A DNA stretch of 64,000 nucleotides, taken from NCBI RefSeq assembly GCF_012849215.1, contig NZ_CP051682.1, forward strand, positions 3,720,001-3,784,000, read 5' to 3'. Position 1 is the stretch's first letter; each line of letters begins with the position of its first letter. The notes beneath the pieces are model-generated. The model ran no database searches and was not told where the DNA came from. It saw nothing but the letters and a program-made list of their open reading frames with translations. Below, in pieces: positions 8,696-18,002 of this stretch. A program made the translations under genes and the position numbers. The stretch comes from Mucilaginibacter robiniae. GTDB taxonomy: Bacteria > Bacteroidota > Bacteroidia > Sphingobacteriales > Sphingobacteriaceae.

Positions 8696-9925
8696 ATGGC
8701 GTTTCATTTACCACCATTGACTTCCAAAGCCCCCAGAGTTCTCCTGATTATCTTTACGATCATTTTTACAGAATTCCTGATCATGGGCGTTTGCCTTGGC
8801 ATTCTGCCCGGCTTCGTTCACAACACCCTACAATTCAGTAATTTCGTAGTGGGTGTGATTATCGGGCTGCAATATCTATCTACCTTGCTGACCCGGCACT
8901 TGGCCGGCCAGTCGGCCGATATCAAAGGTGGTAAGCCGACCGTCCTGACCGGTCTTATTCTGTCTGTTCTGTCCGGATGCTGTTGTGTGATCGGCAGTAT
9001 CATAACCGGTTTTCCTATAGCAAGCCTTATCCTTTTGGGTACCAGTCGTGTGCTGCTGGGCATAGGTGAGAGTTACCTCGTCATTGGTGTTTTTGCCTGG
9101 GGATTCGTACTGGTGGGGCCAAGTAACACCGGCAAGGTCATGGTGTGGAACGGTTTAGGCATGTACGGCGGTATGGCCTGCGGTGCGCCTTTAGGTATCT
9201 ACCTGCAAACACAATTCGGATTAAAGGCTGCATTTGTGGCTATTATCCTGATGCCGGTAATTAGTTACACTGCAACCTGGCTATTACCCAAGCTTCCACT
9301 CATTCAGGTTGAAAAGCGGCTGCCCTTTTACAAAGCGGTTAAAATAGTCTGGCGCTCAGGTGCAGGGCTTGCGCTGGCCAGTATCGGGTTTGGTGGGATA
9401 GCCTCTTTTATCACCTTATACTTCGCCCGGCAAGGATGGGCAGATGCTTCAATGGCACTAACTGCCTTTGGGTGCGGTTATGTGGTTACGCGCTTGTTCT
9501 TTGCTCATTTTCCAGATAAATTTGGCGGCGCAAGTGTAGCGATTGTTTCCCTGTTTGTTGAAGTCATCGGCCAGCTATTAATCTGGCAAGCCCGAAACGG
9601 AGAGATGGCCATAATCGGTGCGTTGCTCACCGGGGCAGGCATGTCACTGGTATTTCCGTCTTTTGGCCAAATGGCTATCAAAGGCGTATCTCCAGCAAAC
9701 CGGGGAATGGCCATGGCCGCCTACAATGCGTTTTTCGATCTGGGCATGGGGCTTACCGCTCCGGTTGCCGGTTTGGTTTCTAAAGGGGAACATTATGACC
9801 GTATTTATTTATTGGGCAGTGTGGCAGCCGTCATCGGATTAAGTTTAGCTTTGCAGGCCTACCGGAAAGGAAGAGGAGCAGCATCGAGGTTTATAATTGC
9901 AGAACAGGCGAAGGAGCAGTCATGA
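8696..9925 (+). CDS. MFS transporter, YhhS/YfcJ-like
   Basis: The product is 409 residues from ATG 8696 (MAFHLPPLTSKAPRV); a frame from 8654 adds 14 unlikely residues. About 12 hydrophobic helices are visible. After TM2 the loop RHLAGQSADIKGGKP at about residues 65-79 matches the MFS motif A and the YhhS/YfcJ subfamily pattern, as does GILPGFVHNTLQFSNFVVGV. These carriers export small molecules by proton antiport, but the substrate cannot be told from sequence. The stop overlaps the start of the following Crp/Fnr-type gene by 4 bp, so the regulator is cotranscribed and may sense a substrate of the pump (inference). Confidence 0.85.
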   Translation: MAFHLPPLTSKAPRVLLIIFTIIFTEFLIMGVCLGILPGFVHNTLQFSNFVVGVIIGLQYLSTLLTRHLAGQSADIKGGKPTVLTGLILSVLSGCCCVIGSIITGFPIASLILLGTSRVLLGIGESYLVIGVFAWGFVLVGPSNTGKVMVWNGLGMYGGMACGAPLGIYLQTQFGLKAAFVAIILMPVISYTATWLLPKLPLIQVEKRLPFYKAVKIVWRSGAGLALASIGFGGIASFITLYFARQGWADASMALTAFGCGYVVTRLFFAHFPDKFGGASVAIVSLFVEVIGQLLIWQARNGEMAIIGALLTGAGMSLVFPSFGQMAIKGVSPANRGMAMAAYNAFFDLGMGLTAPVAGLVSKGEHYDRIYLLGSVAAVIGLSLALQAYRKGRGAASRFIIAEQAKEQS

Positions 9926-10494
9926 GTAAGAAAAACTTAGCGGCATATATCAGTAAGATCGTTTATTTGACAGAAGAGCAAATGACTTTTGTGCTGCAAC
10001 ATTTCAAACCATTCTCGTTCAAAAAGAATCAACTACTAGTCCATATCGGTGAAGTCAACCAGTTTATGAACTTTGTAGAAAAGGGTTGTGTCAGGTTTTA
10101 CTTTCTGAAAGAAGACGGGCTGGAAGTTACCCGGCATATTGTTTTTGAGCAGCAATTTGGCACTGGGCTGGCCAGTTTCATCACGGGCAAGCCTTCAGAG
10201 GAAGCCTTGCAGGTAATGGAGGATTCTGTTTTGCTACGTATCAGCCGGAAAGACTTTTACTACTTATTAGAGATGATACCCGCATGGGAGAAGTTTTACC
10301 GGGACTACCTGGAATATGCTTATACCAACAACTTGAACATTTTTCAGAGGGGGGCCACCAAAGATGCGGGTGAACGCTACAAAGAGCTGCTTCGAATAAA
10401 TCCGCAGATCATCAAACGATTGCCCAATAAGGTGGTGGCCTCTTATCTGAACATGTCTCCTGAAACACTCAGCCGGTTAAAATCCAAGCATTAA
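9922..10494 (+). CDS. Crp/Fnr-type cyclic-nucleotide-binding-domain regulator
   Basis: This 190-residue protein has a cupin-like cNMP-binding fold at about residues 20-120 (FKKNQLLVHIGEVNQFMNFV, EKGCVRFYFLKEDGLEVTRH) and a short C-terminal helix-turn-helix (LPNKVVASYLNMSPETLSRL). This matches the compact Bacteroidota Crp/Fnr group, whose effector is usually unknown. It overlaps the MFS gene by 4 bp. Two further proteins of this group occur in the window (14380 and 18003), all next to transport or redox genes. Confidence 0.85.
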   Translation: MSKKNLAAYISKIVYLTEEQMTFVLQHFKPFSFKKNQLLVHIGEVNQFMNFVEKGCVRFYFLKEDGLEVTRHIVFEQQFGTGLASFITGKPSEEALQVMEDSVLLRISRKDFYYLLEMIPAWEKFYRDYLEYAYTNNLNIFQRGATKDAGERYKELLRINPQIIKRLPNKVVASYLNMSPETLSRLKSKH

Positions 10495-10668
10495 TAGCTA
10501 ATTCGCATCCTGTTTTCTCCGGTTGTCAGGCTGAAATAGGTACGACAAATACAGTAAGTACTTGATGACAATTGTATATTGCCTGCCTGGCAAGTTAAAC
10601 ACTTAGGGGCACTGATATAGTAAAGATAAATGCGCATTGCACCTGGAGAACACGACACATTGTTGTTT

Positions 10669-11295
10669 TTAATCCACGACTGATAAAGATTGGCTTTGAT
10701 GAACAGATGCCCGGCGAGCTTTGAGAATCATATAGATCCCATAAAAAGAAGTTGAAAGGGCCAAGCCTACACCGGTAAAGACAAGCATCGGCATTTGGCT
10801 AATCGTGTGGTTAAGGGTAAGCATAATGGCTAACAAAGCAACAAGTGTACTCCAGATGCCGATGTAAATATCCATCTTCCTTTTAAATACTTTAGCTAGC
10901 GGAAAAAAGTGTAAGCCAACGGCCAGGGCAATGGCAGGCACCTGCAGTTCAGGATGATGAAGGTTGGCTACGATATTGACGGCTAGAAATACGCCGATAC
11001 CCTCGCCCGTACATATCATCATAAATAATTTCTCTCTTCTTTTCACTTCTTGCTGATCAGTAAATGAGGTATCAGGTACGGGTAAACGTTGTGCTGCCTG
11101 GTGAAGCTGAAAAGCATAGTATACAAAAAATATACAGGCTATCAGAAACACGCTCAATAGCCATCTATAAGGAGAGTTTCTCAACCCGTAATAAGCAATA
11201 CCATTCCAAAGAAGTGTGAACACGGTCATCAGTATTAAGCCGGCAACCATCTGTTTTGCGGATTTGATATCAAGTAAGTTTGATTGTTTATTCAT
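10669..11295 (-). CDS. Hypothetical multi-pass membrane protein
   Basis: This 208-residue protein has about six hydrophobic helices (near residues 14-36, 42-62, 92-112, 118-134, 143-163 and 168-190) separated by short polar loops. There is no signal for a transporter family, and I do not recognise the family. It faces the Crp/Fnr gene convergently, with about 170 bp between the stops. Confidence 0.6.
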   Translation of the reverse strand: MNKQSNLLDIKSAKQMVAGLILMTVFTLLWNGIAYYGLRNSPYRWLLSVFLIACIFFVYYAFQLHQAAQRLPVPDTSFTDQQEVKRREKLFMMICTGEGIGVFLAVNIVANLHHPELQVPAIALAVGLHFFPLAKVFKRKMDIYIGIWSTLVALLAIMLTLNHTISQMPMLVFTGVGLALSTSFYGIYMILKARRASVHQSQSLSVVD

Positions 11296-12032
11296 TTATG
11301 GATTGAAAAGCTCAATATTAATAAAATACATCTAATATCGCCTTTAAAGAAGTCCGTGATTAAACCATTGAAGTTCATATAAAGTATAGGTCTCTCATAG
11401 ATACTTATGATGCATCAAGTAAAAAGCTCCCGTTTGTTAAATCATGCTATTAGAATAGTAGTAAAACTATTCATTCATATTACTTTGATTTTTTAAGTTA
11501 ATAATTGTCATGCATTGGTGAAACTAACTGATCGTTCACTCTTTCATAGATACTTACTGTGCTTACACTTTTCAGCGTGTTTAATCCTCATCGGAAAAGA
11601 TGCCATAGTGGACACCCTGAAATTTTGATGATTGCCAGTATTCAAAACATAAAAAAAACAAACAGCCAAATTTGAAGAGTTTTGTACACTTTGGGAATGT
11701 ATTTGGCAGAAAATGGACGGTACAAGCGTACCTTATCATACAGCTTTTATGTTCAATGTTTTATAAATTTTTCAAATCGGCGCTCACCAGTTGCTACCAA
11801 TCTTTATATTATTAGGCTGTAATTGACTACAATATTAATTTTGGAACATTCCTGGAAATACAAAGGTTTGATAATAATGAAAGTTGAGCGAATTCTTATA
11901 TTTAATGCTACTTTTTTACTTTCAGAGTTCAATATTGGTTTGTAAGATCAAAAGTTTGGAAGTAATAAAGTTCAGCAGGACACTTTCGAAATTTAAGATA
12001 ATTTTTCCGTGAGTTTTACCCATCTTAACTCC
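11296..12032. other. Gene-free AT-rich stretch
   Basis: About 735 bp upstream of both the membrane protein and the small lipoprotein. No protein-like frame longer than about 40 codons and no clear RNA gene is visible. It may carry the divergent promoters of its neighbours. Confidence 0.4.
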
Positions 12033-12473
12033 ATGAAAAACATCGCCTTCTTTATTACATTCATAGCAGTATGCTCGTGCAGCAAATCGCAAACCATGCA
12101 CGGCACCAACCCGCAGAATATTGCTGGTTTCCTGAATTTGAAAACTTATAAGCCTACAGCTGTTGAATATCACCTGACACGGCTTGGCGATGGCAGACTC
12201 GGCCCTTCTGACTATACCCTTGAGGCTGTACTGTATTATGATGCCGCTACTTTTGCTAAACTCAAGAAAAAATACTATAGCATAAACTATACTGCCCCGG
12301 ACAAAAGCAGCAAGGATTTCGACTTTAAATGGTTACCGAAAGCCGTTAAAGATGAACTGGCCAAAAGCTTGAAAGAATATACCGGCCATCCCGGTGCGGT
12401 ATTAAGCCGTAACCCTAACTGCATGCTGTGGTTTTTGAGCAATAAGGTACTGGTGTCTTACTTTACTATGTAA
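12033..12473 (+). CDS. Small lipoprotein, unknown function
   Basis: From ATG 12033 the product has 146 residues: MKNIAFFITFIAVCSCSKSQ has a hydrophobic core and a VCSC lipobox with Cys at about residue 16, so lipidation is expected. The upstream ATG at 12009 would add eight residues in front of the signal peptide and is less likely. The mature part (LDYHLTRLGD-like and YYDAATFAKLKKKYY segments) is not recognised. It is surrounded by long gene-free flanks and lies upstream of the IS element. Confidence 0.65.
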   Translation: MKNIAFFITFIAVCSCSKSQTMHGTNPQNIAGFLNLKTYKPTAVEYHLTRLGDGRLGPSDYTLEAVLYYDAATFAKLKKKYYSINYTAPDKSSKDFDFKWLPKAVKDELAKSLKEYTGHPGAVLSRNPNCMLWFLSNKVLVSYFTM

Positions 12474-12959
12474 GCCATGATAAATAGCTATTTTAAACAC
12501 AATTCAAATAAGTTTGATATACTCTGAAAAGCTGTGTTTACCGGGAATGTGTATTGAATTCAAAGAGTTAATGTTAGTGCTTATCCTATATCAATGCTTA
12601 ACAACGAGTTACAACAAAAATGCAGTTAATAGCCCCTTTTCCGGTCTTTTAACCCTAACAGGATTGATTTCGAACCATTTGATAAAAGATTTAAAGAATT
12701 TCTTAGTATTTAATTAGTGGTTTGCGGCCAGTTTGGAAAATAACAACTTTAATTTATGCGGCGGAATTTTGTTTTACATTCCCCGTTGTACAGTCACTTA
12801 ATAAATTGAGAAGCGATTAACTTGATATTGAATTTTAAAAACAATCTTGCAACATTTGATTGGCAGGATTTAATCATTCTGTATTAAAATTAGCGGATAG
12901 GGGAGCCGTTTTAAAAAATTCAACGCCTTTATACCAGATATTTAAGTGTGGAGTGATTC
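12474..12959. other. Gene-free stretch left of the IS element
   Basis: About 485 AT-rich bases between the small lipoprotein gene and the left end of the IS. A 67-codon frame at 12514-12717 has no recognisable protein character and no clear start context. Nothing further is supported. Confidence 0.4.
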
Positions 12960-12984
12960 TGTAACCCTCCCTTAGTTCGGACTG
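12960..12984 (+). repeat. IS3-family left inverted repeat
   Basis: It begins TGTAACCCTCCC and ends TCGGACTG. It matches the right end in inverse orientation with a one-base length difference and a few mismatches in the middle. Confidence 0.75.
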
Positions 12985-13017
12985 GTATTTTATAGACTTA
13001 TTGATTCAAAAGTATAA

Positions 13018-13868
13018 TTATTGTTGTTTGAACTGTGGAGATGCCCCAGGAAACTCGGTAGAGTTTCTGGTATCTCCACAGTTTAGCCGCTTGTACAAGT
13101 CTGGCGTTATACCTCCCAGTGCTTCATGCGGCCTGCTGTAATTGTAATCTTCCATCCATTCATCGGCTAAAATCTGTACCTGGTTGATGTCTTCAAATAA
13201 GTAAGCATCGAGTATATTCTCCCGAAAGGTTCGGTTAAAGCGTTCGATGTATCCATTTTGCATAGGCTTGCCCGGCTGCGTATATTGTACCTCAATGCCT
13301 TTACTCGCACACCAGTCTTTGAACTCTTTACTGATGAATTCAGGGCCATTATCTACCCTGATGCAACTGGGTTTACCTTGCTCATGAATGCTTCGCTCCA
13401 ATATCTGTGTTACCCTGGTTGCTGGCATTGTATGGGCAGCTTCAATCGCGATAACCTCTCTATTGTAATCATCGATAATGTTGAGCGTACGGAACCTTCT
13501 CTTGTTCATCAGCACATCGCACATAAAATCCATAGACCAGGTATCTCCAGCCTGCTCAGGCACTACTAACGGCACTTTAACCCTTGCCGGTACACGTCTG
13601 CGCACCTTGCGGCGCCTATTCATGCCCAGCAGCAGGTAAACACGTCTTACACGCTTGTAATTCCATAGCAAGCCCTGCTGCCGAATTCTGCTGTAATACA
13701 GATCCTGACCCTCGGTGGGGTGCTTTTCGGAGAGTTCCAGCAACTTATCTGGTGGTCTCTGAATCATCTCTGACGTTCTTATAATAATACATGGATTTGG
13801 GCAGCCTCACTACCCGGCAAGCCCTGCTAATACTTACCTGACGGAACTCCATCAAGTAACGGGGCCAT
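13018..13868 (-). pseudogene. IS3 transposase OrfB, frameshifted
   Basis: The long intact part (13018-13767, 249 residues) holds the rve integrase core: MDFMCDV gives the first Asp, RVDNGPEF the second and YIERFNRTFRENILDAY the Glu. Upstream, the N-terminal HTH_21 part (YLMEFRQVSISRACRVV, KSMYYYKNVRDDSE) lies in another frame, and the likely start DMA (ATG 13868) in a third. The breaks fall at a G run at 13861-13864 (four, where three restores DMARYLMEF) and near 13750-13760. OrfB would normally be made by programmed -1 frameshifting from orfA, but these breaks are inside OrfB, so a full transposase cannot be made. Confidence 0.8.
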
Positions 13869-13888
13869 GTCTTTACGCTGGCAGGGCT

Positions 13889-14156
13889 TCAGAACTTTTT
13901 TGAGAGTACGTCTTTTAGTAAACTATGATCTAAAGCCAGCTCTGCATACATATGCTTCAGTTTACGGTTCTCTTCCTCCAGCTCTTTCAGCCGCTTCAAT
14001 TCCTGGCTGTCCATACCAGCATACTTTTTACGCCAGTTGTAAAAGGTGGATTTGTGCACGCCCAGTTCGCGGCATATGTCGTTTAGCTCACGGCCACCTT
14101 CATACTCTTTGATGGCCTTGCGGGGTCTGTGCTTCGGTAATGATCGAGTTCTTCAT
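13889..14156 (-). pseudogene. IS3 transposase OrfA, frameshifted
   Basis: From ATG 14156 the frame reads MKNSIITEAQT and shifts at a C run (plus-strand G run 14122-14125). It resumes RKAIKEYEGGRELNDICREL and then GVHKSTFYNWRKKYAG, a helix-turn-helix, followed by a leucine-zipper-like segment (LKELEEENRKLKHMYAELAL) and stop at 13889-13891. Removing one base rejoins the frame. OrfA binds the inverted repeats in this family. Confidence 0.75.
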
Positions 14157-14195
14157 CGTTTGACTATTTAAAGTTAAGACTTTTCGTCCTCTAAG

Positions 14196-14221
14196 CAGTC
14201 CGATTTTCAGGAGGGGTTACA
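14196..14221 (-). repeat. IS3-family right inverted repeat
   Basis: Read on the minus strand it begins TGTAACCCCTCC and contains ATCGGACTG, the inverse of the left end. Confidence 0.75.
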
Positions 14222-14379
14222 GGCCGGAAGGTTATCCGGACGAACATACATTTTTCATTTACACGGTAGATGAAGACTTTTAGCAAAGTCTGGGAATGTC
14301 CCGACTTTCTGCGTGTGCTTCATCGGTTAATCAATCCTTATATTTGTTGCCAACGATATGATCATTTTGACGTCCTGTT

Positions 14380-14955
14380 ATGCTTGAACAGCTTCCGAAT
14401 AAATCCACACTTGCCATAGAGATCTGGACAGCCTACCAACAGCACTTTAAGCGTATCGAGGTCCCAGCTAAATCTATCCTGTTAGCAGAAGGTGATGTGG
14501 CTCATAAATTATTTCTTATTGAAAAAGGATGTATAAGGGCATGGCACAATGACGACGGCAAAGAGATTACCGGCCAGTTCTTTTTTGAAAACAGCAGCGT
14601 TTCTTCTATTGAAAGTTTGAAGAAAAGCATTCCTAGCCCGATCACAATCGAAACTTTGGAACCCTCGGTGATCTGGTGGATCGATAAAGCCGATCTGGAT
14701 AAGCTTATCGCAGAGATCAAGGAGGTTCCGAGGCTACGCGATATGCTGATCGATGCGCTCTTCGAACGGACATTTGATTACATTAAACAGTTCTCCACGT
14801 CTATTCGCGATTCGCCTGAACAGCGGTATCAAAAATTGATGCAGGACCGCCCTGAGATTGTTCAGCGTATTCCGCAGCATTATATTGCTTCTTTTCTGGG
14901 CATTTCGTCGGTACATCTCAGTCGTATTAAAAACAGGATCGCAAGAAGCAAATAA
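14380..14955 (+). CDS. Crp/Fnr-type cyclic-nucleotide-binding-domain regulator
   Basis: This 191-residue protein has the cNMP-binding beta-roll at about residues 25-125 (VPAKSILLAEGDVAHKLFLI, EKGCIRAWHNDDGKEITGQF) and a C-terminal helix-turn-helix (IPQHYIASFLGISSVHLSRI). It has the same architecture as the genes at 9922 and 18003. It is followed after 70 bp by the frameshifted quinone oxidoreductase in the same direction and is probably its regulator (inference). The IS element ends about 160 bp upstream and could have displaced its native promoter. Confidence 0.85.
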   Translation: MLEQLPNKSTLAIEIWTAYQQHFKRIEVPAKSILLAEGDVAHKLFLIEKGCIRAWHNDDGKEITGQFFFENSSVSSIESLKKSIPSPITIETLEPSVIWWIDKADLDKLIAEIKEVPRLRDMLIDALFERTFDYIKQFSTSIRDSPEQRYQKLMQDRPEIVQRIPQHYIASFLGISSVHLSRIKNRIARSK

Positions 14956-15025
14956 GCTATTTGATAACAAATGTTATCGTTTTACCGGGACGGGTTGATC
15001 TACTTTTGAAAAATAAACAAAAGAA

Positions 15026-15998
15026 ATGAAAGCGATAGTAATGTTTCAAAAAGGTGGAACGCCGCAATATGTAACGAATTTCCCCGAGCCAGGAATAACC
15101 GGTGATGACCAACTGATGATGACGGTTCAGGCCGCTGCCATCAAACACCTGGACAGATCCATGGCCAGCGGTAAACACTACACTACGGAAGGTGACCTAA
15201 CCAAAGCCAAAGTCATTGGTGGAGACGGCGTTGGCCTGTTGGAAGATGGCACCCGGGTTTTCGCACTGGGCGTGACCGGAACAATGGCTGAAAAAGCGGT
15301 GATCGATAAAAAAAGAATGGTGGTTTTGCCTGGAGGTATCGCGCCTGCCATAGCCGCTGCTTTACCCAACGCTGTGGCAGGTTCTGTTATGGCATTACGC
15401 TACAGGGCGGACATGCAATCCGGAGATACGGTGCTGATCAATGGTGCTAGGCTTCACTGGCCGGATTGGCGTTCAGGTAGCCAGATTGTATGGTGCAAAG
15501 AAGATCATTGCTACAGGCAGGAACGAGCAATCGCTAAAAGACCTGCTGGAACTGGGCGTAGACGCGGTCATCACTATCCGTCAGGATGATAAAAGTTTTA
15601 TCGAGCAGATAAAAAACATCCACCGGGCTACGCCGATCGATGTGGTGGTTGATTATATATGGGGACATCCCACGGAGATGATTCTGGAGGCACTTAAGGG
15701 CGAAGGTAACTTCACTCATCGGACAAGATATGTATCTGTGGGTTCGATGGCGGGCGACAAAATACAGCTATCGGCAGAAATCTTAAGAAGCGTAGACCTG
15801 CACCTGACCGGTTCGGGACTGGGTAGCTGGACCAAAGAGCAGATGAGCGTGCTCTTGACGGAGATTCTTCCTGCAATGCTTCAACTCGCATCCGAGGGCA
15901 AGATCAAAGTTGATGTGGAAACCATCGGGATTTCAGATATGGAAAGCATCTGGGAAATGGAGGTAGCGGACGGAAAACGACTGGTGGCGCTTTTCTAA
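15026..15998 (+). pseudogene. Zinc-type alcohol dehydrogenase/quinone oxidoreductase family, frameshifted
   Basis: The N-terminal half (MKAIVMFQKGGTPQYVTNF …) is a GroES-like domain of the MDR family. At GDTVLINGA the frame is lost: the NAD(P)-binding motif GFTGRIGVQVARLYGAKK continues in another frame from about 15451. Two bases are missing near 15448-15451; adding two restores INGATGFTG. Joined, the protein has 324 residues, a normal length, with no structural zinc ligands visible, so it belongs to the quinone oxidoreductase branch. Because the lesion is a two-base loss outside a homopolymer, it is hard to explain as a read error. The second half keeps good coding character, so the loss appears recent. 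Confidence 0.8.
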
Positions 15999-16110
15999 GC
16001 AGTTATATGCGCACATGATGAATGAGCTTTGAAGCAAAGTAACTTGAGCCTCACAACAAAATCCTAAGATACTTTGTAAGTTAGTTTTGCCTTAAATAAA
16101 AAAAGAAACA

Positions 16111-16992
16111 ATGGCAAAAATTTGGTTTATAACAGGTAGTTCGCGCGGATTAGGGCGAAGCCTTACGGAAGCTGTATTGTCGAAAGGTGACAAGGTGGCT
16201 GCGACTGCACGGAATATGGACAGTCTGAAAGATCTGGTAACTCAATATCAGGATGCTGTTTATCCTATTGAATTGGATGTTAATGCTAAAGATCAGGTAC
16301 GCAAAGCCATCGCGGAAACCGTAGAACACTTTGGACGGATTGATGTATTGGTCAATAATGCGGGCTTTGGAATTACGGGTGCCGTGGAAGCTTTCAGCAA
16401 CGAACAGGTTCGCAGCCAGCTGGAAACGAATTTATACGCACCTATTGAGCTTACCCGTGCCGTACTGCCCTATATGCGCAAACAGCGCTCCGGGCATATT
16501 CTGCAGATCAGTTCGATGGGCGGCCGGGTTGGTAGTGGCGGCGTTTCTATCTATCAGGCAGCCAAATTCGGACTGAGCGGATTTAGTGAGGGCCTTGCAA
16601 TAGAAGTAGCCGATCTTGGCATTAAGGTTACCTGCGTTGAGCCGGGCGGCTTCCGTACCGATTGGGCCGGCGACTCAATGACGTACGCTGCGGAAATTGA
16701 AGGCTACGATATAGTTAACAAACGTATCGCGTTATTTAAAAGCGGTGGCTTTAAACCGATCGGTGATCCGGATAAGGCTGCTCAGGTGATTATGGAAACC
16801 GTGAATAACCGCGAGCCGCCTTTGCATCTGCTGCTGGGCAGCGAAGCAGTTGCTATCGTCAAACATTCAGAGGCTGCCAAATTGCGGGAACTCGAAAAAT
16901 GGGAAAAAGTAAGTCTTTCGACTGATAGTGATGACGCGGAAAACTTTTTGGAATCAGAGGCTGGAAAGCGCTTCCTGAATTTAAAAAAATAG
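16111..16992 (+). CDS. SDR-family oxidoreductase
   Basis: This 293-residue classical short-chain dehydrogenase has the cofactor motif TGSSRGLGRS at residues 8-17, NNAG at about 87-90, the catalytic Ser in ISSMGG and YQAAK as the active-site YxxxK. The substrate is unknown; such proteins reduce ketones or aldehydes with NAD(P)H. A TAGTTTTG box (16082-16089) just upstream fits the -7 element of Bacteroidota promoters, without a clear -33 box. A hairpin follows the stop, then an AraC regulator in the same direction. Confidence 0.9.
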   Translation: MAKIWFITGSSRGLGRSLTEAVLSKGDKVAATARNMDSLKDLVTQYQDAVYPIELDVNAKDQVRKAIAETVEHFGRIDVLVNNAGFGITGAVEAFSNEQVRSQLETNLYAPIELTRAVLPYMRKQRSGHILQISSMGGRVGSGGVSIYQAAKFGLSGFSEGLAIEVADLGIKVTCVEPGGFRTDWAGDSMTYAAEIEGYDIVNKRIALFKSGGFKPIGDPDKAAQVIMETVNNREPPLHLLLGSEAVAIVKHSEAAKLRELEKWEKVSLSTDSDDAENFLESEAGKRFLNLKK

Positions 16993-16998
16993 GCTAAC

Positions 16999-17029
16999 TA
17001 ACGGCAAGGCTGCGCCGGCCTTGCCGTTA
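16999..17029. terminator. Hairpin after SDR gene
   Basis: An 11-bp stem built on AACGGCAAGG and CCTTGCCGTT with a nine-base GC-rich loop lies 7 bp after the SDR stop. There is no T tract, so it may attenuate rather than end transcription into the AraC gene. Confidence 0.55.
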
Positions 17030-17058
17030 CTATTAATGATACGTTACTAAAAAGAAAT

Positions 17059-17856
17059 ATGGCTGAAAGCGAAAGACCAAAGATCGGGTATTCCTGTTAT
17101 TTTACACGAAGCAGAGAAGGCGAACAGTTTGTTCCCGAGCATGTATTCAGCTACCAGCTATCCGGCAGGCTGACCATGACGGATAATAGCAGGCGTACCC
17201 AAATTTTCAACGAGGGCGATTTCCGGTTTATCAGACGCAACAACCTGGTCAAATATATTAAGGAGCCCGCCCCGGGCGGTGAGTTTAAGTCAGTATCCAT
17301 TTATCTTGACCAGCAGAGTCTGAGAAACTTCAGTATACAACATGCTATTGAAAGGCCGGTTATCAGTTCACCTGGAACGGTGATTAAATTAAAACCGCAT
17401 ACGCTTTACCGAAGTTATATGGATTCACTGCAGCCGTATCGTCAGGACGACTTATTGATCAGCGAGGAATTGCAGCAGCTAAAGGTCAACGAAGCTATCT
17501 TGATCTTGCTACAGACATATCCGACTTTGGCTGGTGTCCTTTTTGATTTTAGCGATCCTGGTAAAATCGATCTCGAAGGTTTCATGGAGAAAAACTTTCA
17601 TTTTAACGTGCAAATGAAACGGTTTGCTTACTTGACCGGGCGTAGCCTGGCCACTTTTAAGCGCGATTTTGAAAAAATATTTAAAACAACACCGGGTCAG
17701 TGGTTGCAGCAGCGTCGCCTGCAGGAGGCTTATTATCTTATCAAAGAGAAAGGCCAGTCGGCATCTGATATATACCTTGATCTGGGCTTTGAAGACCTGT
17801 CGCACTTTTCTTATGCATTTAAAAATAAATTTGGCCTTGCACCTTCGAAACTTTAA
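17059..17856 (+). CDS. AraC-family regulator
   Basis: This 265-residue protein has a cupin-like N-terminal sensing half and a C-terminal two-HTH AraC domain at about residues 170-265 (FAYLTGRSLATFKRDFEKIF, SDIYLDLGFEDLSHFSYAFK). It is a close paralogue of the protein at 30439, sharing the FDF-x-KI/INLE-x-MN/E-KNF linker and the SDIYLDLGFE block. Both sit downstream of a reductase gene. It likely regulates the preceding SDR gene (inference). Confidence 0.88.
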   Translation: MAESERPKIGYSCYFTRSREGEQFVPEHVFSYQLSGRLTMTDNSRRTQIFNEGDFRFIRRNNLVKYIKEPAPGGEFKSVSIYLDQQSLRNFSIQHAIERPVISSPGTVIKLKPHTLYRSYMDSLQPYRQDDLLISEELQQLKVNEAILILLQTYPTLAGVLFDFSDPGKIDLEGFMEKNFHFNVQMKRFAYLTGRSLATFKRDFEKIFKTTPGQWLQQRRLQEAYYLIKEKGQSASDIYLDLGFEDLSHFSYAFKNKFGLAPSKL

Positions 17857-17953
17857 TCCATTTTATTAAATCAATCCACAATGGTGACTTTGTTAATTTT
17901 ACCCTCGAAATATAATAGATAGCCGGCTGCTATGGCGTTACGCAACATCATTT

Positions 17954-17969
17954 TTTACCAAATGGTAAA
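17954..17969. promoter_or_regulatory. Palindromic operator TTTACCA-AA-TGGTAAA, copy 1
   Basis: A perfect 7+2+7 palindrome 33 bp upstream of the Crp/Fnr gene at 18003. It lies in a 25-bp block that recurs with a single mismatch at 18577-18601, upstream of the SDR gene. Two such copies on either side of a regulator gene are what an autoregulated operator would look like. Confidence 0.75.
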
Positions 17970-18002
17970 TGAACTGCGCGCAATAAATTCGAAATTTACC
18001 CA

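Larger units (their letters stand above)
12960..14221 (-). mobile_element. IS3-family insertion sequence with broken transposase genes
   Basis: The element is about 1262 bp. It is bounded by imperfect inverted repeats that begin TGTAACCC and contain TCGGACTG (left 12960-12984, right 14196-14221). Inside are two overlapping genes on the minus strand in the usual orfA-orfB order. The transposase core is of IS3 type with a DDE triad. The bases immediately outside the two ends do not match as a 3-5 bp target duplication (GATTC on the left, GGCCG on the right). Together with several frameshifts this suggests an old, immobile copy, or a rearrangement through the IS. Confidence 0.85.
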
